DNA of 7,794 nt from Clostridiales bacterium UBA4696 (GCA_002404795.1 DHKK01000078.1:1-7794), one strand, 5' to 3'. Positions 1 to 6,364 are shown, counted from the first letter of the stretch. Made by a program: numbers and translations. The notes: a model not told the origin generated them from the sequence alone.

Positions 1-267
1 TGGGCAATGAAGAAGTATCAAAAACTGCACCCGGACAAGCCGCTGCCGCACATCACGCCTCATGTGTTCCGGCACACCTTCTGCACGAACATGGCGAACG
101 CTGGCATGGACATCAAGACCTTGCAGTATGTCATGGGACATTCCGATGTGGGTGTCACGCTGAATGTTTACACCCATGCGAGCTATGACCGCGCCGCCGA
201 GCAGATGGCAAAGATCATTGATTTCAAAGGGCTTGCCGCACCGGAGCCGCAAAGAAAATCAGGTTGA
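1..267 (+). CDS. Tyrosine recombinase (integrase), C-terminal fragment cut by window edge
   Basis: These are the last 88 codons of a site-specific tyrosine recombinase; the reading frame is open to the first base, so the gene begins upstream. Seen directly, in window codon numbering, are three parts of the catalytic signature: HxxR at H21-R24 (HVFRH), the conserved GHS histidine H47, and the tyrosine nucleophile Y57 in NVYTH. Spacing between them is normal. The family cuts and rejoins DNA through a 3'-phosphotyrosine bond to integrate or excise phages and conjugative elements. The active site here looks intact, so nothing suggests decay in the visible part. The gene reads outward toward a non-coding strip with repeats (268-428), the usual arrangement at the end of an integrated element. 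Whether the element is a prophage or an integrative conjugative element cannot be told from this fragment. Confidence 0.93.
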   Translation, partial: WAMKKYQKLHPDKPLPHITPHVFRHTFCTNMANAGMDIKTLQYVMGHSDVGVTLNVYTHASYDRAAEQMAKIIDFKGLAAPEPQRKSG

Positions 268-279
268 AGCAATCACAGC

Positions 280-350
280 TACTACACCAATTACTACACC
301 ATTTGCCCGAAAATCTGCGTAGAGTTACGGAAATATGCGTAGGTTTCTGG
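280..350. repeat. Short direct repeats downstream of integrase (candidate arm/core sites)
   Basis: Two repeat families sit side by side. TACTACACCA occurs at 280-289 and 292-301, a 12-nt period, close to one helical turn. The 20-nt unit AAATnTGCGTAG...GG occurs at 311-330 and 331-350, directly abutting, a period near two helical turns. Helical phasing of this sort is what one expects of protein-binding sites on one face of DNA. A role in binding the neighbouring integrase is inference. Confidence 0.5.
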
Positions 351-379
351 AATGACAGCAAAAATGAAAGAAGCGCCAA

Positions 380-401
380 AAGCCTTGAAATATCAAGGCT
401 T
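380..401. repeat. 9-bp inverted repeat (hairpin or core site)
   Basis: A perfect inverted repeat has arms AAGCCTTGA (380-388) and TCAAGGCTT (393-401) around a 4-nt loop. It is followed by GGAGGCTTTT, which gives only a weak T-tract. It could be the terminator of the integrase transcript or a dyad core site for recombination. It lies about 30 nt upstream of the phosphatase start. Confidence 0.5.
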
Positions 402-428
402 GGAGGCTTTTGAAGGGATATATAAGCA

Positions 429-881
429 ATGACAAAAATCTTATTCGTTTGCCACGGCAATATCTGCCGCAGTCCGATGGCGGAGTTCGTGATGAAGGAC
501 CTGGTGCGGAAAGCCGGGCTGGCGTCACAGGTTCGGATCGCGTCGGCTGCGACCAGCCGGGAGGAGCTTGGCAGCCCGATCTATCCGCCCGCGCAGCGGC
601 AGCTGCGCAGCCACGGCGTCCCGTTTGAAGACCACCGGGCCCGGCAGATGACGCGCGCGGACTACGACGCGTACGACCTGCTCATCGGCATGGACAGCCG
701 GAATCTTGCCAACATGCGCCGCATCTGCGGCGGCGACCCGGACGGAAAGCTTTGGCTGCTGCTGAGCTTCACCGGGCAGACGCGCGACGTCGCCGACCCG
801 TGGTACACGGACGATTTTGACGCGGCCTGGCGCGACATCGAGTCCGGCTGCCGCGCGCTGCTGGCGCAGCTGCAAAAATAA
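429..881 (+). CDS. Low-molecular-weight protein tyrosine phosphatase
   Basis: This 150-residue cytoplasmic phosphatase belongs to the LMW-PTP family (EC 3.1.3.48), which removes phosphate from tyrosine via a phosphocysteine intermediate. The P-loop CHGNICRS lies at the N-terminus, with nucleophile C8 and phosphate-binding R14. The general-acid aspartate is D123 in the DPWYTDDF segment. Length is normal for the family. The ATG at 429 is preceded by AAGGGA at 413-418, at acceptable spacing, and places the P-loop where the family has it. Physiological substrates cannot be read from the sequence; bacterial relatives act on tyrosine kinases, capsule regulators or arginine-phosphorylated proteins (YwlE type). 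The gene sits just outside a putative element boundary, so its native promoter may have been displaced; no clear promoter is visible in 268-428. It converges with the small membrane protein gene across a shared terminator. Confidence 0.93.
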   Translation: MTKILFVCHGNICRSPMAEFVMKDLVRKAGLASQVRIASAATSREELGSPIYPPAQRQLRSHGVPFEDHRARQMTRADYDAYDLLIGMDSRNLANMRRICGGDPDGKLWLLLSFTGQTRDVADPWYTDDFDAAWRDIESGCRALLAQLQK

Positions 882-907
882 CGGAGAAGTGTACACTTCT
901 CCGTTTT
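881..907. terminator. Bidirectional intrinsic terminator between convergent genes
   Basis: A perfect 24-nt palindrome spans 881-904 (left arm ACGGAGAAGTGT, right arm its exact complement). It is followed on the plus strand by TTTTA, and on the minus strand by the complement of the AAAAATA that ends the phosphatase gene. In RNA it would form a stem of about 10 bp with a 4-nt loop and a U-tract in either direction. It overlaps the last base of the phosphatase stop codon and ends just before the stop of the minus-strand gene. Confidence 0.85.
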
Positions 908-1226
908 ATGCTTCGAGCAGATAGCTCAGGCCGAGCAGGATGTACAAGGGGCCAAAGCAATAGGCCATGAACAGCTCCTTCTGCGGCACCCGGCGGCGAA
1001 AGCCGTCCGTCAGGATCAGGATCTCCGCAAAATAAGCCCCCGCGCCGCAGAAATAGGCGATGGCGCGCAGCAGCTTGTGGATGTCCGCCAGCGCGAACGA
1101 CGCGAGAAACAAGGCTGCCGCCGCTCCTGCCGCCAGATTCCGCGCCACGAGCAGCACATGCTCCCGCCTGGCTTCCTCGGCTGTTTTCTCCTCTGCGATC
1201 GTGTAGACTGCGTTCTTTCTTTCCAT
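906..1226 (-). CDS. Small three-helix membrane protein, unknown function
   Basis: This 106-residue protein is not one I recognise. The first 28 residues are charged and probably cytosolic. Three hydrophobic segments follow at about 31-49, 52-73 and 86-104, separated by short polar turns (DIHK; DGFRRRVPQKE). The positive cluster after the second helix favours a cytosolic loop there. No catalytic motif is visible. The start is well supported: ATG is preceded by GGAGG at good spacing, and a TATAAT box lies just upstream. The gene is downstream of the pseudouridine synthase on the same strand but has its own promoter, and its transcript would end at the shared palindromic terminator. The reading frame is continuous and the codon use resembles its neighbours, so I take it as a real gene. 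Confidence 0.72.
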   Translation of the reverse strand: MERKNAVYTIAEEKTAEEARREHVLLVARNLAAGAAAALFLASFALADIHKLLRAIAYFCGAGAYFAEILILTDGFRRRVPQKELFMAYCFGPLYILLGLSYLLEA

Positions 1227-1252
1227 GCAGTTCCTCCGGTCTTTTTAATGAT

Positions 1253-1281
1253 ATTATAACAGAAGACCGGGGTCCTGCCTA
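1253..1281 (-). promoter_or_regulatory. Promoter for the small membrane protein gene
   Basis: On the minus strand a perfect TATAAT (1253-1258) lies 17 nt from TAGGCA (1276-1281, four of six matches to TTGACA). The -35 box overlaps the stop codon of the upstream pseudouridine synthase gene. An 8-bp inverted repeat, CCGGTCTT (1236-1243) and AAGACCGG (1263-1270), brackets the -10 box and could be an operator. Confidence 0.6.
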
Positions 1282-2157
1282 GTCTTTTGGAAAGAAAACC
1301 GTCTGTTTGGAGCAGATTTCGATCCGTTCCCCTGTCATCGGGTGCGGGAAGACGAGCCGGGCCGCGCAGAGCTGCTGAAACTGCAGGCCGCGCGCGTCGG
1401 AATATGCCTTCGCCTCGGGCCCAGTGTACTGCGGATCGCCGAGGATGGGAAAGCCGGAGGCCATGCAGTGCAGGCGCAGCTGGTGCGTGCGGCCCGTCAT
1501 GGGGTGCAGCTCCAGCAGGGCGGTCTGCGCGGCCGTTTCCAGCACGCGGTAGCGCGTGAGCGCCTGCTGCCCGCGCGCATCCACAACGCGGATCAGACTG
1601 CCGCCGCCGACCTTATAGACCGGCAGGTCGATCTCGCCCGCGTTCTGCGGCGGATGGCCAAAAACGGAAGCCAGATAGGTCTTTTCCAGCTGCTTTTCCC
1701 GCAGCAGCCGGCAGAAGCGGTCATGCACGTTCGCGTTTTTTGCCAGCAGGACCACGCCGAAGGTATCGCGGTCGAGCCGGGTCACGGGGTGGACGCCCGC
1801 GCCCGCGGCGCTCTGCTGCAGGTGATACAGGACGCCGTTGGCCAGCGTCCCGCTGTTCTTCTGCGGGGAAGGATGGACCAGCATCCCGGCGGGCTTGTCC
1901 ACGGCGAGGAAATATGGATCCTCATAGAGGATGGAAAGCGGCATCGGCTCGGGGGCAAAGCCCTCGGTCTGCTCCTCGAGCACGACGCGCACGCGGTCGC
2001 CGGGCTGCACCGGGCAGTCGGTATGGGCGGGCACGTCGTTCACGAACAGCGCATTCTGCCATTTGAGCCGCTTGACCAGCCCCGCCGACAGTCCGAATTC
2101 CCGCCGCAGCAGCGACAGCAGCTTCGTCTGCCGCGCAGCCGTCTGTTCCAGGATCAT
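1279..2157 (-). CDS. RluA/RluD-family pseudouridine synthase
   Basis: This 292-residue RNA-modifying enzyme isomerises uridine to pseudouridine in rRNA or tRNA. Numbering from the ATG at 2155-2157, residues about 10-62 look like an S4-type RNA-binding domain and the catalytic domain follows. Family motifs are clear: VDKPAGMLVHPS at 86-97, HPVTRLDRDT at 123-132 with catalytic D129, and LHPMTGRTHQLRLH at 217-230. Length is normal. A GTG three codons upstream (2164-2166) is in frame but lies inside the GGGAGG ribosome binding site, whereas the ATG sits 8 nt after that site, so I chose the ATG. The exact target uridine cannot be assigned: RluA, RluC, RluD and several Firmicutes paralogues share these motifs. 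It has its own promoter just upstream and follows the YtvI-like gene on the same strand. Confidence 0.92.
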   Translation of the reverse strand: MILEQTAARQTKLLSLLRREFGLSAGLVKRLKWQNALFVNDVPAHTDCPVQPGDRVRVVLEEQTEGFAPEPMPLSILYEDPYFLAVDKPAGMLVHPSPQKNSGTLANGVLYHLQQSAAGAGVHPVTRLDRDTFGVVLLAKNANVHDRFCRLLREKQLEKTYLASVFGHPPQNAGEIDLPVYKVGGGSLIRVVDARGQQALTRYRVLETAAQTALLELHPMTGRTHQLRLHCMASGFPILGDPQYTGPEAKAYSDARGLQFQQLCAARLVFPHPMTGERIEICSKQTVFFPKD

Positions 2158-2180
2158 CTGCCGCACCTCCCTTTGCCGCT

Positions 2181-2209
2181 ATTATACCGCCTCCCGCGCG
2201 CGGGCGCAA
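2181..2209 (-). promoter_or_regulatory. Promoter for the pseudouridine synthase gene
   Basis: A perfect TATAAT on the minus strand (2181-2186) is 17 nt from TTGCGC (2204-2209, three of six matches). The predicted leader is short, with the ribosome binding site GGGAGG beginning close to the expected transcription start. The -35 box lies within a GC-rich hairpin (2197-2221). Confidence 0.55.
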
Positions 2210-2221
2210 GCGCGGCGCGCG
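2197..2221. repeat. GC-only hairpin after the YtvI-like gene
   Basis: CGCGCG at both ends and GCGC/GCGC inside form a hairpin with a small internal loop and a two-base AA loop as written. It lies immediately downstream of the stop codon of the YtvI-like gene and lacks a T-tract, so it is not a classical intrinsic terminator. It overlaps the -35 region of the next gene. Confidence 0.4.
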
Positions 2222-3283
2222 TCAGCCCTCGGGCTGCAGGCCGGAATGGTCCCAGATCTGCTTGAGGAGCATCGCGGTGATCGGGAAGACGATCATCCCG
2301 CCCACGCCGAGCAGCCGGTAGCCGGTATAGAGCGCCAGCAGCGTCAGGACCGGGTTGAGCCCCACCTGCTTGCCGACGAGCCGCGGCTCGAGCGCCTGCC
2401 GGCTGAGCGCGGCCGCGCCGTAGAGCACCACGAGGCCGACGCCCGTCTTCGTCTGCCCGCGCAGAAACAGCACGAGCGCCCACGGGATCAGGATCGTCCC
2501 CGTGCCGAACACCGGCAGCGCGTCGACCACCGTGATGACGAGCGCCGCGAGCAGCGGATATCGCACCCGCAGCAAGAGAAGCCCCACGTTCAAAATCAGT
2601 AACGTGATCCCCATCAGCTTCAGCTGCGCCCGCAGCCAGCCGCCGAGCGTCGTGCGCACATGGCCGCCGAGGCGCTGCAGCTTTTCCAGCCACTCCGGGC
2701 GGGCCAGCTTTTGCAGCCAGGCGCGGATGGCCGGCAGCTCGCCGGAGAGCATGAAGCTCGACAAAACTGCCGTGACAGTGAACAAGACCGCGTCCGGCAG
2801 CCGTCCGATCACGCCGGAGGCCCAGGAAAACAGCGACTCATAGAGCTTCGAGCCGAAGCCCGCGCCATTCTGAAAAAACGACTCCACCCCCGCGCGCAGC
2901 CCCTTGCCGAGCCCATCCGGCAGCTTTTCCGCGAGCGAGAGCAGCCGCTCCTTTAACCGCAAAACCGGCGGCGCGAGTCCCTCGGCCAGCTGCGGCAGCT
3001 GCCGGGCCAGATCCGCCGCCTCCGTGCAGAGCAGACGGCAGAGGAAAAACGCCCCACCAAGCAGCAGCACGAACAGCGCCAGCACGCACACGCCCGACGC
3101 CAGCCAGCGGGGAAACCGCGCCCGCGTCTGCAGCAGCCGCACCGGCTTTTCCGCGAGCAGGCTGACCGCAAGCCCGATGAGGAACGGCCACAGCACCGGC
3201 AGCAGCAGCGCCGCAAACGCCCACGCCCCGGCCAGAATGCCCAGCGCGATCAATCCCGTTCTCCAGATCCTGCGGCTTTTCAT
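2222..3283 (-). CDS. AI-2E family membrane protein, YtvI-like sporulation protein
   Basis: This 353-residue polytopic membrane protein belongs to the AI-2E transporter superfamily (PF01594). Hydrophobic segments lie at about 10-28, 29-45, 61-84, 160-180, 223-240, 242-270, 281-297 and 308-340, with a long amphipathic stretch (about 86-155) between the third and fourth, the family's usual plan. The signature VDALPVFGTG at 253-262 and the EPRLVGKQVGLNP block at 299-311 match the YtvI branch, which is annotated as a sporulation integral membrane protein in Bacillus and Clostridia. Transport activity is not established for that branch. The ATG is preceded by AGGAGGT at 8-nt spacing. The gene is divergent from the ACT-alcohol dehydrogenase-hom operon and lies upstream of the pseudouridine synthase on the same strand. 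If YtvI is correct, the organism or its ancestor is a spore-former. Confidence 0.85.
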   Translation of the reverse strand: MKSRRIWRTGLIALGILAGAWAFAALLLPVLWPFLIGLAVSLLAEKPVRLLQTRARFPRWLASGVCVLALFVLLLGGAFFLCRLLCTEAADLARQLPQLAEGLAPPVLRLKERLLSLAEKLPDGLGKGLRAGVESFFQNGAGFGSKLYESLFSWASGVIGRLPDAVLFTVTAVLSSFMLSGELPAIRAWLQKLARPEWLEKLQRLGGHVRTTLGGWLRAQLKLMGITLLILNVGLLLLRVRYPLLAALVITVVDALPVFGTGTILIPWALVLFLRGQTKTGVGLVVLYGAAALSRQALEPRLVGKQVGLNPVLTLLALYTGYRLLGVGGMIVFPITAMLLKQIWDHSGLQPEG

Positions 3284-3311
3284 TTTTCCGTACCTCCTGC
3301 GGTTTTTTTGC

Positions 3312-3340
3312 TTGCATTTTGCGGCTTTGTAGTGTATAGT
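3312..3340 (+). promoter_or_regulatory. Promoter of the ACT-alcohol dehydrogenase-hom operon
   Basis: TTGCAT (3312-3317) and TATAGT (3335-3340) are 17 nt apart on the plus strand, each close to consensus for the housekeeping sigma factor. The start point would fall near 3347, leaving a leader of about 50 nt before the first gene. An imperfect dyad with AGTGT (3331-3335) and ACACT (3356-3360) spans the -10 box and start point. No good promoter for the divergent YtvI-like gene could be picked out. Confidence 0.6.
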
Positions 3341-3396
3341 GGAGTCGATTTATAGACACTTGCTTTTCTGCTGCGGACAAACATGAGGTGAATCAT

Positions 3397-3837
3397 ATGG
3401 AACAAAGCCCGAAATATTACATCGTCGAAGCCTCCGCCCTGCCGGAGATCTTCCAGAAGGTCGCCGAGGCCAAGCGGATGCTTGAGACCGGCGAGACCGA
3501 CAAGGTCAATGTCGCCGCCCAGGCTGTCGGCATCAGCCGCAGCGCCTTCTACAAATACCGTGACTCCATCGCCCCGTTTCAGAACCTGATGGCCGGGCGC
3601 ATCATCACCTTCCAGATGATGCTCAAGGACAAGGCCGGTGTTCTGTCGGAGATATTAGCTATTTTTGCCAACTGCGGCGCGAATATACTGACCATCAACC
3701 AGTCCATCCCCACCGGCGGCCGCGCCATGGTCACCATTTCGGCCGAGACCAGCAATCTCAGCTGCACGCTCGAGGCGCTGACCCAGAAGATCGCAGAAAG
3801 GAAGGGCGTAGTCAAGGCGGACTGCGTCGCGGGATAA
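3397..3837 (+). CDS. ACT domain protein, PheB-like (UPF0735)
   Basis: This 146-residue protein resembles B. subtilis PheB. It has an N-terminal segment with a helix-turn-helix-like block, ISRSAFYKYRDSIAPF, at about 46-61, followed by one ACT domain (about 68-143: ITFQMMLKDKAGVLSEIL, then ANILTINQSIPTGGRAMVTIS). ACT domains bind amino acids, usually as dimers, and regulate amino-acid enzymes or transcription. An in-frame GTG at 3388 lies inside the ribosome binding site GAGGTG (3385-3390), so the ATG at 3397, 7 nt beyond it, is the likely start. It is first in a tight three-gene operon ending in homoserine dehydrogenase, so it probably senses an aspartate-family or aromatic amino acid and acts on the operon or its enzymes. 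That role is inference; family members annotated as chorismate mutase have little direct support. Confidence 0.88.
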   Translation: MEQSPKYYIVEASALPEIFQKVAEAKRMLETGETDKVNVAAQAVGISRSAFYKYRDSIAPFQNLMAGRIITFQMMLKDKAGVLSEILAIFANCGANILTINQSIPTGGRAMVTISAETSNLSCTLEALTQKIAERKGVVKADCVAG

Positions 3838-3840
3838 GCT

Positions 3841-5028
3841 ATGCATGCATTTCAATATTACGTACCCACCGAGATCGTATTCGGCGCAGGCAGCGTCAGC
3901 AAGCTGCCGGAGCTGCTGACCAAGCGGAAGCTTTCGCGCGTGCTCGTCGTCTACGGCGGCTCGAGCGCGAGAAAGAGCGGATTGCTTGACCGCGTGTTCC
4001 AGCTGCTGGAGGAAGCGGGCGTCAGCTACCAGACGCTCGGCGGCGTGCAGCCGAACCCGCGTGTGGCGCTGGCCCGCGAGGGCGTGAAGCTGGCGCTTTC
4101 GTTCGGCGCGGAGCTCATTCTGGCCGTCGGCGGCGGCAGCGTCATCGACACCTGCAAGGCCATCGCGCACGGTGCGGCCAACCCTGAGACGGACCTGTGG
4201 GAGTTCTGGAAAAAGCGCGCGGTGCTGACGCGCTCCATGCCGGTCGGCGTGGTACTGACCATCCCGGCCGCGGGCAGCGAGACGAGCGATTCCGCCGTGC
4301 TGACGAACGCCGAGTCCGGCGAGAAGCGCGGGCTCAACACCGACCTCAACCGGCCCGTCTTCGCCATTCTTGATCCCGTGCTGGCCGCGACGCTGCCGAA
4401 CCATCAGGTCGCCTGCGGCGTGAGCGATATTCTGATGCACACCATGGACCGCTATTTTAACCCCGTCACCGACAACGATCTGACCGACGAGCTGGCCGAG
4501 GCACTGCTGCGCGTCGTCCTCCGCAATGGCCCCGCCGCCGTGCAGGATCCGCACGACGAACGGGCCATGAGCGAGATCATGTGGGCCGGTTCCCTCTCGC
4601 ACAACGGCCTGACCGGCCTTGGCGGCAACAAGGACTTTGCCCCGCATCAACTCGGTCACGCGCTGAGCGAGAAATTTGACGTCTACCACGGCGAAAGCCT
4701 CACCGCGATCTGGTCGAGCTGGGCGCGCTATGTCCTCGATACCGATGTTTCGCGCTTCGCCCGCTTTGCCCGAAACGTCTGGGGTATCGAAGCGGCGGAC
4801 GACAAGGAAGCCGCGCTGGCCGGCATCGCGGCGCAGGAGGCCTTCTTCCGCTCCATCGGGATGCCGGTGCGCATCCCCGCGCTCTCCTGCGGCAGGCAGG
4901 ACGAGGCCGGTCTGGCTGATTTGGCCAGCCGCTGCAGCTACGGCCGGACCCGCACGATCGGCACCTTCCGTGTGCTGGGCTATGACGATATCCTCGCCAT
5001 CTATCAGCTGGCGAACAACGAAGAATAA
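3841..5028 (+). CDS. Iron-containing alcohol dehydrogenase (BdhA/YugJ-like)
   Basis: This 395-residue group III metal-dependent alcohol dehydrogenase (PF00465) is probably an NAD(P)H-dependent aldehyde/alcohol oxidoreductase in the cytoplasm. The N-terminal domain opens with the family's FQYYVPTEIVFGAG and carries the nucleotide-binding GGGSVID at 97-103. The predicted iron ligands are D196 and H200 (SDILMH), H269 (PHQLGH) and H283 (VYHGE), with H273 as the conserved extra histidine. The spacing between H269 and H283 equals that of the FucO ligands. Closest in look are butanol dehydrogenases of the BdhA/YugJ type; the substrate is unknown. It starts 3 nt after the ACT gene with only a weak GGGA upstream, so translation is probably coupled. 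Its position between an ACT regulator and homoserine dehydrogenase suggests a C4 semialdehyde or related amino-acid aldehyde as substrate, which is speculative. Confidence 0.92.
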   Translation: MHAFQYYVPTEIVFGAGSVSKLPELLTKRKLSRVLVVYGGSSARKSGLLDRVFQLLEEAGVSYQTLGGVQPNPRVALAREGVKLALSFGAELILAVGGGSVIDTCKAIAHGAANPETDLWEFWKKRAVLTRSMPVGVVLTIPAAGSETSDSAVLTNAESGEKRGLNTDLNRPVFAILDPVLAATLPNHQVACGVSDILMHTMDRYFNPVTDNDLTDELAEALLRVVLRNGPAAVQDPHDERAMSEIMWAGSLSHNGLTGLGGNKDFAPHQLGHALSEKFDVYHGESLTAIWSSWARYVLDTDVSRFARFARNVWGIEAADDKEAALAGIAAQEAFFRSIGMPVRIPALSCGRQDEAGLADLASRCSYGRTRTIGTFRVLGYDDILAIYQLANNEE

Positions 5029-5039
5029 GGAGAACCACC

Positions 5040-6230
5040 ATGAAGAAACTTGCGATCCTGGGCGCCGGTACCGTCGGCGGCAGCTGCGCCCAGATCTTGC
5101 TGCGGGACGCAGCGGTACTGGAAAAGAATGCGGGCGAAGCGCTGGAGCTGGCCTATGTCGTCGATCTGCGCGATATGCCGGACGCGCCCTTCCACGACAG
5201 GATGGTGAAGGACTTCGCCGTTGTGGAGGCCGACCCCGAGGTCTTTCTGGTCATTGAGGCCATCGGCGGCTGCGGCGCGGCGCTGAATTTCGTCCGCCGC
5301 TCTCTGGAGGCCGGCAAGCACGTCGTCACCTCCAACAAGCAGCTCGTCGCCGAGCACGGCACGGAGCTTCTGGCGCTGGCCAAGGCCCACGGCGTGAGCT
5401 TCCTGTTTGAGGCCTCCGTCGGCGGCGGCATCCCGGTGCTGCATCCGCTGAGCCAGTGCCTCGGCGCGAATGAGATCCTCGAGGTCCGCGGCATTCTCAA
5501 CGGCACGACGAACTTCATCCTCACGCAGATGCTGGAGTTCGGCCAGAGCTACGACGCCGCGCTCAAGGATGCGCAGGCCCGCGGCTACGCCGAGCAGAAC
5601 CCCGCCGCCGACGTCGACGGCATCGACGCCGGACGCAAGATCTGCATCCTGGCCGACATGATGTTCGGCAAAAACGTCGACCCCGCCCGCGTCTCGATGA
5701 CGGGCATCTTCACCATCACGGCGGAGGACGCTGCCTTTGCCGAGTCGGCGGGCATGAAGCTGAAGCTTCTGGGCCGCGCCATCCGGCAGGGGGAGCAGAT
5801 CGCTGTGTTCGTCTCGCCGCATTTTGTGGCGGGCGCGCAGCCGCTGGCCCCGGTCTCGGGTGTGCTGAACGCCATCGAGGTGCTCGGCAATAACATCGGC
5901 AACGCCATGTTCTTCGGCCCCGGCGCGGGCGGCCCGGCGACGGCCAGCGCGGTGCTGGGCGACGTGGTCGATATCGTCCGCAATCCCGGCCGCAAGCAGC
6001 CGGTCGACTGGTCGGCGGAGCCCGCCGATCTGACCGATCCGGACGCGTTCGAGGCCTCTTTCTTCCTCCGCACGAAGCTGGACAAGGCCGCGTGCGAGCA
6101 GGCGCTCGGCGAGATCCGCTGGCTGCCCGATCAGAACGGCTTCCACGGCGGCTTCACCGGCAAGACCTGCAGAAAGGCCATCGCAGCCGCCGGTCTCGCG
6201 CTGGACGCGGTCTGGCCGGTGCTGGAATAA
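5040..6230 (+). CDS. hom: Homoserine dehydrogenase
   Basis: This 396-residue enzyme reduces aspartate semialdehyde to homoserine with NAD(P)H (EC 1.1.1.3), the branch point to threonine and methionine. The N-terminal Rossmann domain has GAGTVGG at 8-14. Catalytic residues matching the yeast enzyme are visible: K100 in TSNKQ, E185 in GYAEQNP, D196 and K200 in DGIDAGRK, with the same 11-residue E-to-D spacing. The substrate domain shows FEASVGGGIPV at 123-133 and GILNGTTNFILTQM at 151-164. The C-terminal part (about 338-396) is short and lacks the DKPGVLA-type ACT motif of many Gram-positive homologues, so feedback control may be absent or altered. AAGGAG (5027-5032) lies 7 nt before the ATG and overlaps the end of the upstream dehydrogenase gene. 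It is last in the operon. Confidence 0.95.
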   Translation: MKKLAILGAGTVGGSCAQILLRDAAVLEKNAGEALELAYVVDLRDMPDAPFHDRMVKDFAVVEADPEVFLVIEAIGGCGAALNFVRRSLEAGKHVVTSNKQLVAEHGTELLALAKAHGVSFLFEASVGGGIPVLHPLSQCLGANEILEVRGILNGTTNFILTQMLEFGQSYDAALKDAQARGYAEQNPAADVDGIDAGRKICILADMMFGKNVDPARVSMTGIFTITAEDAAFAESAGMKLKLLGRAIRQGEQIAVFVSPHFVAGAQPLAPVSGVLNAIEVLGNNIGNAMFFGPGAGGPATASAVLGDVVDIVRNPGRKQPVDWSAEPADLTDPDAFEASFFLRTKLDKAACEQALGEIRWLPDQNGFHGGFTGKTCRKAIAAAGLALDAVWPVLE

Positions 6231-6277
6231 AATTTTCCGGATCCGACCGTATAGGCACGCGAAAGTAATAAGGAATC

Positions 6278-6364
6278 GTGAAGAGTGAAGAAGTGTGGTG
6301 TGCCGCAAAGCGGCACGATCAAAAATCGCTGGCGCAGCCAGCACCACAACTATTCACTTTTCAC
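6278..6364. repeat. Exact four-way cloverleaf structure (stem plus three hairpins)
   Basis: The closing stem pairs 6278-6300 with 6342-6364; its innermost 7 bp, TGTGGTG with CACCACA, are perfect. Hairpin 1 is TGCCGC-AAA-GCGGCA (6301-6315), hairpin 2 is CGAT-CAAAA-ATCG (6316-6328) and hairpin 3 is CTGGC-GCA-GCCAG (6329-6341). No base is left unpaired between them. The same fold is available to either strand. It is not a tRNA: the loops are 3, 5 and 3 nt and there are no conserved tRNA bases. Confidence 0.75.

Larger units (their letters stand above)
268..428. other. Putative attachment-site / element-boundary region next to integrase
   Basis: This gene-free strip between the integrase stop and the phosphatase start is AT-richer than the genes around it. 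It contains a 10-nt direct repeat TACTACACCA at 280-289 and 292-301 and two abutting imperfect 20-nt repeats at 311-330 and 331-350 (15 of 20 identical, sharing TGCGTAG). A hairpin follows at 380-401. Integrase arm-type and core sites are typically short direct or inverted repeats just beyond the int gene, so I infer that one end of the mobile element lies here. The exact crossover cannot be placed without the other end of the element or an empty site. Confidence 0.5.

Noticed and set aside
1342..2265. A 307-codon open frame on the plus strand opposite the pseudouridine synthase
   Set aside because: The minus strand carries all pseudouridine synthase motifs with a promoter and ribosome binding site; the plus-strand product is Arg/Ala-rich and motif-free.
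3331..3360. Dyad AGTGT...ACACT over the divergent promoter as an operator
   Set aside because: Only 5 bp are perfect and further matching needs a bulge; it is mentioned with the promoter but not given as its own site.
3655..4689. A 344-codon open frame on the minus strand opposite the alcohol dehydrogenase
   Set aside because: It lies against an unmistakable iron-dependent dehydrogenase on the plus strand and has no recognisable domain.
5004..6347. A 447-codon open frame on the minus strand opposite hom
   Set aside because: It is a by-product of GC-rich codon use; its translation has low-complexity Ala/Arg/Gly/Asp composition and no family motif, while the plus strand encodes a clear homoserine dehydrogenase.
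6294..6348. Cloverleaf at 6294-6348 as a tRNA gene
   Set aside because: The 7-bp closing stem is tRNA-like, but the loops are only 3, 5 and 3 nt, there is no T-loop consensus and no anticodon loop of seven bases.
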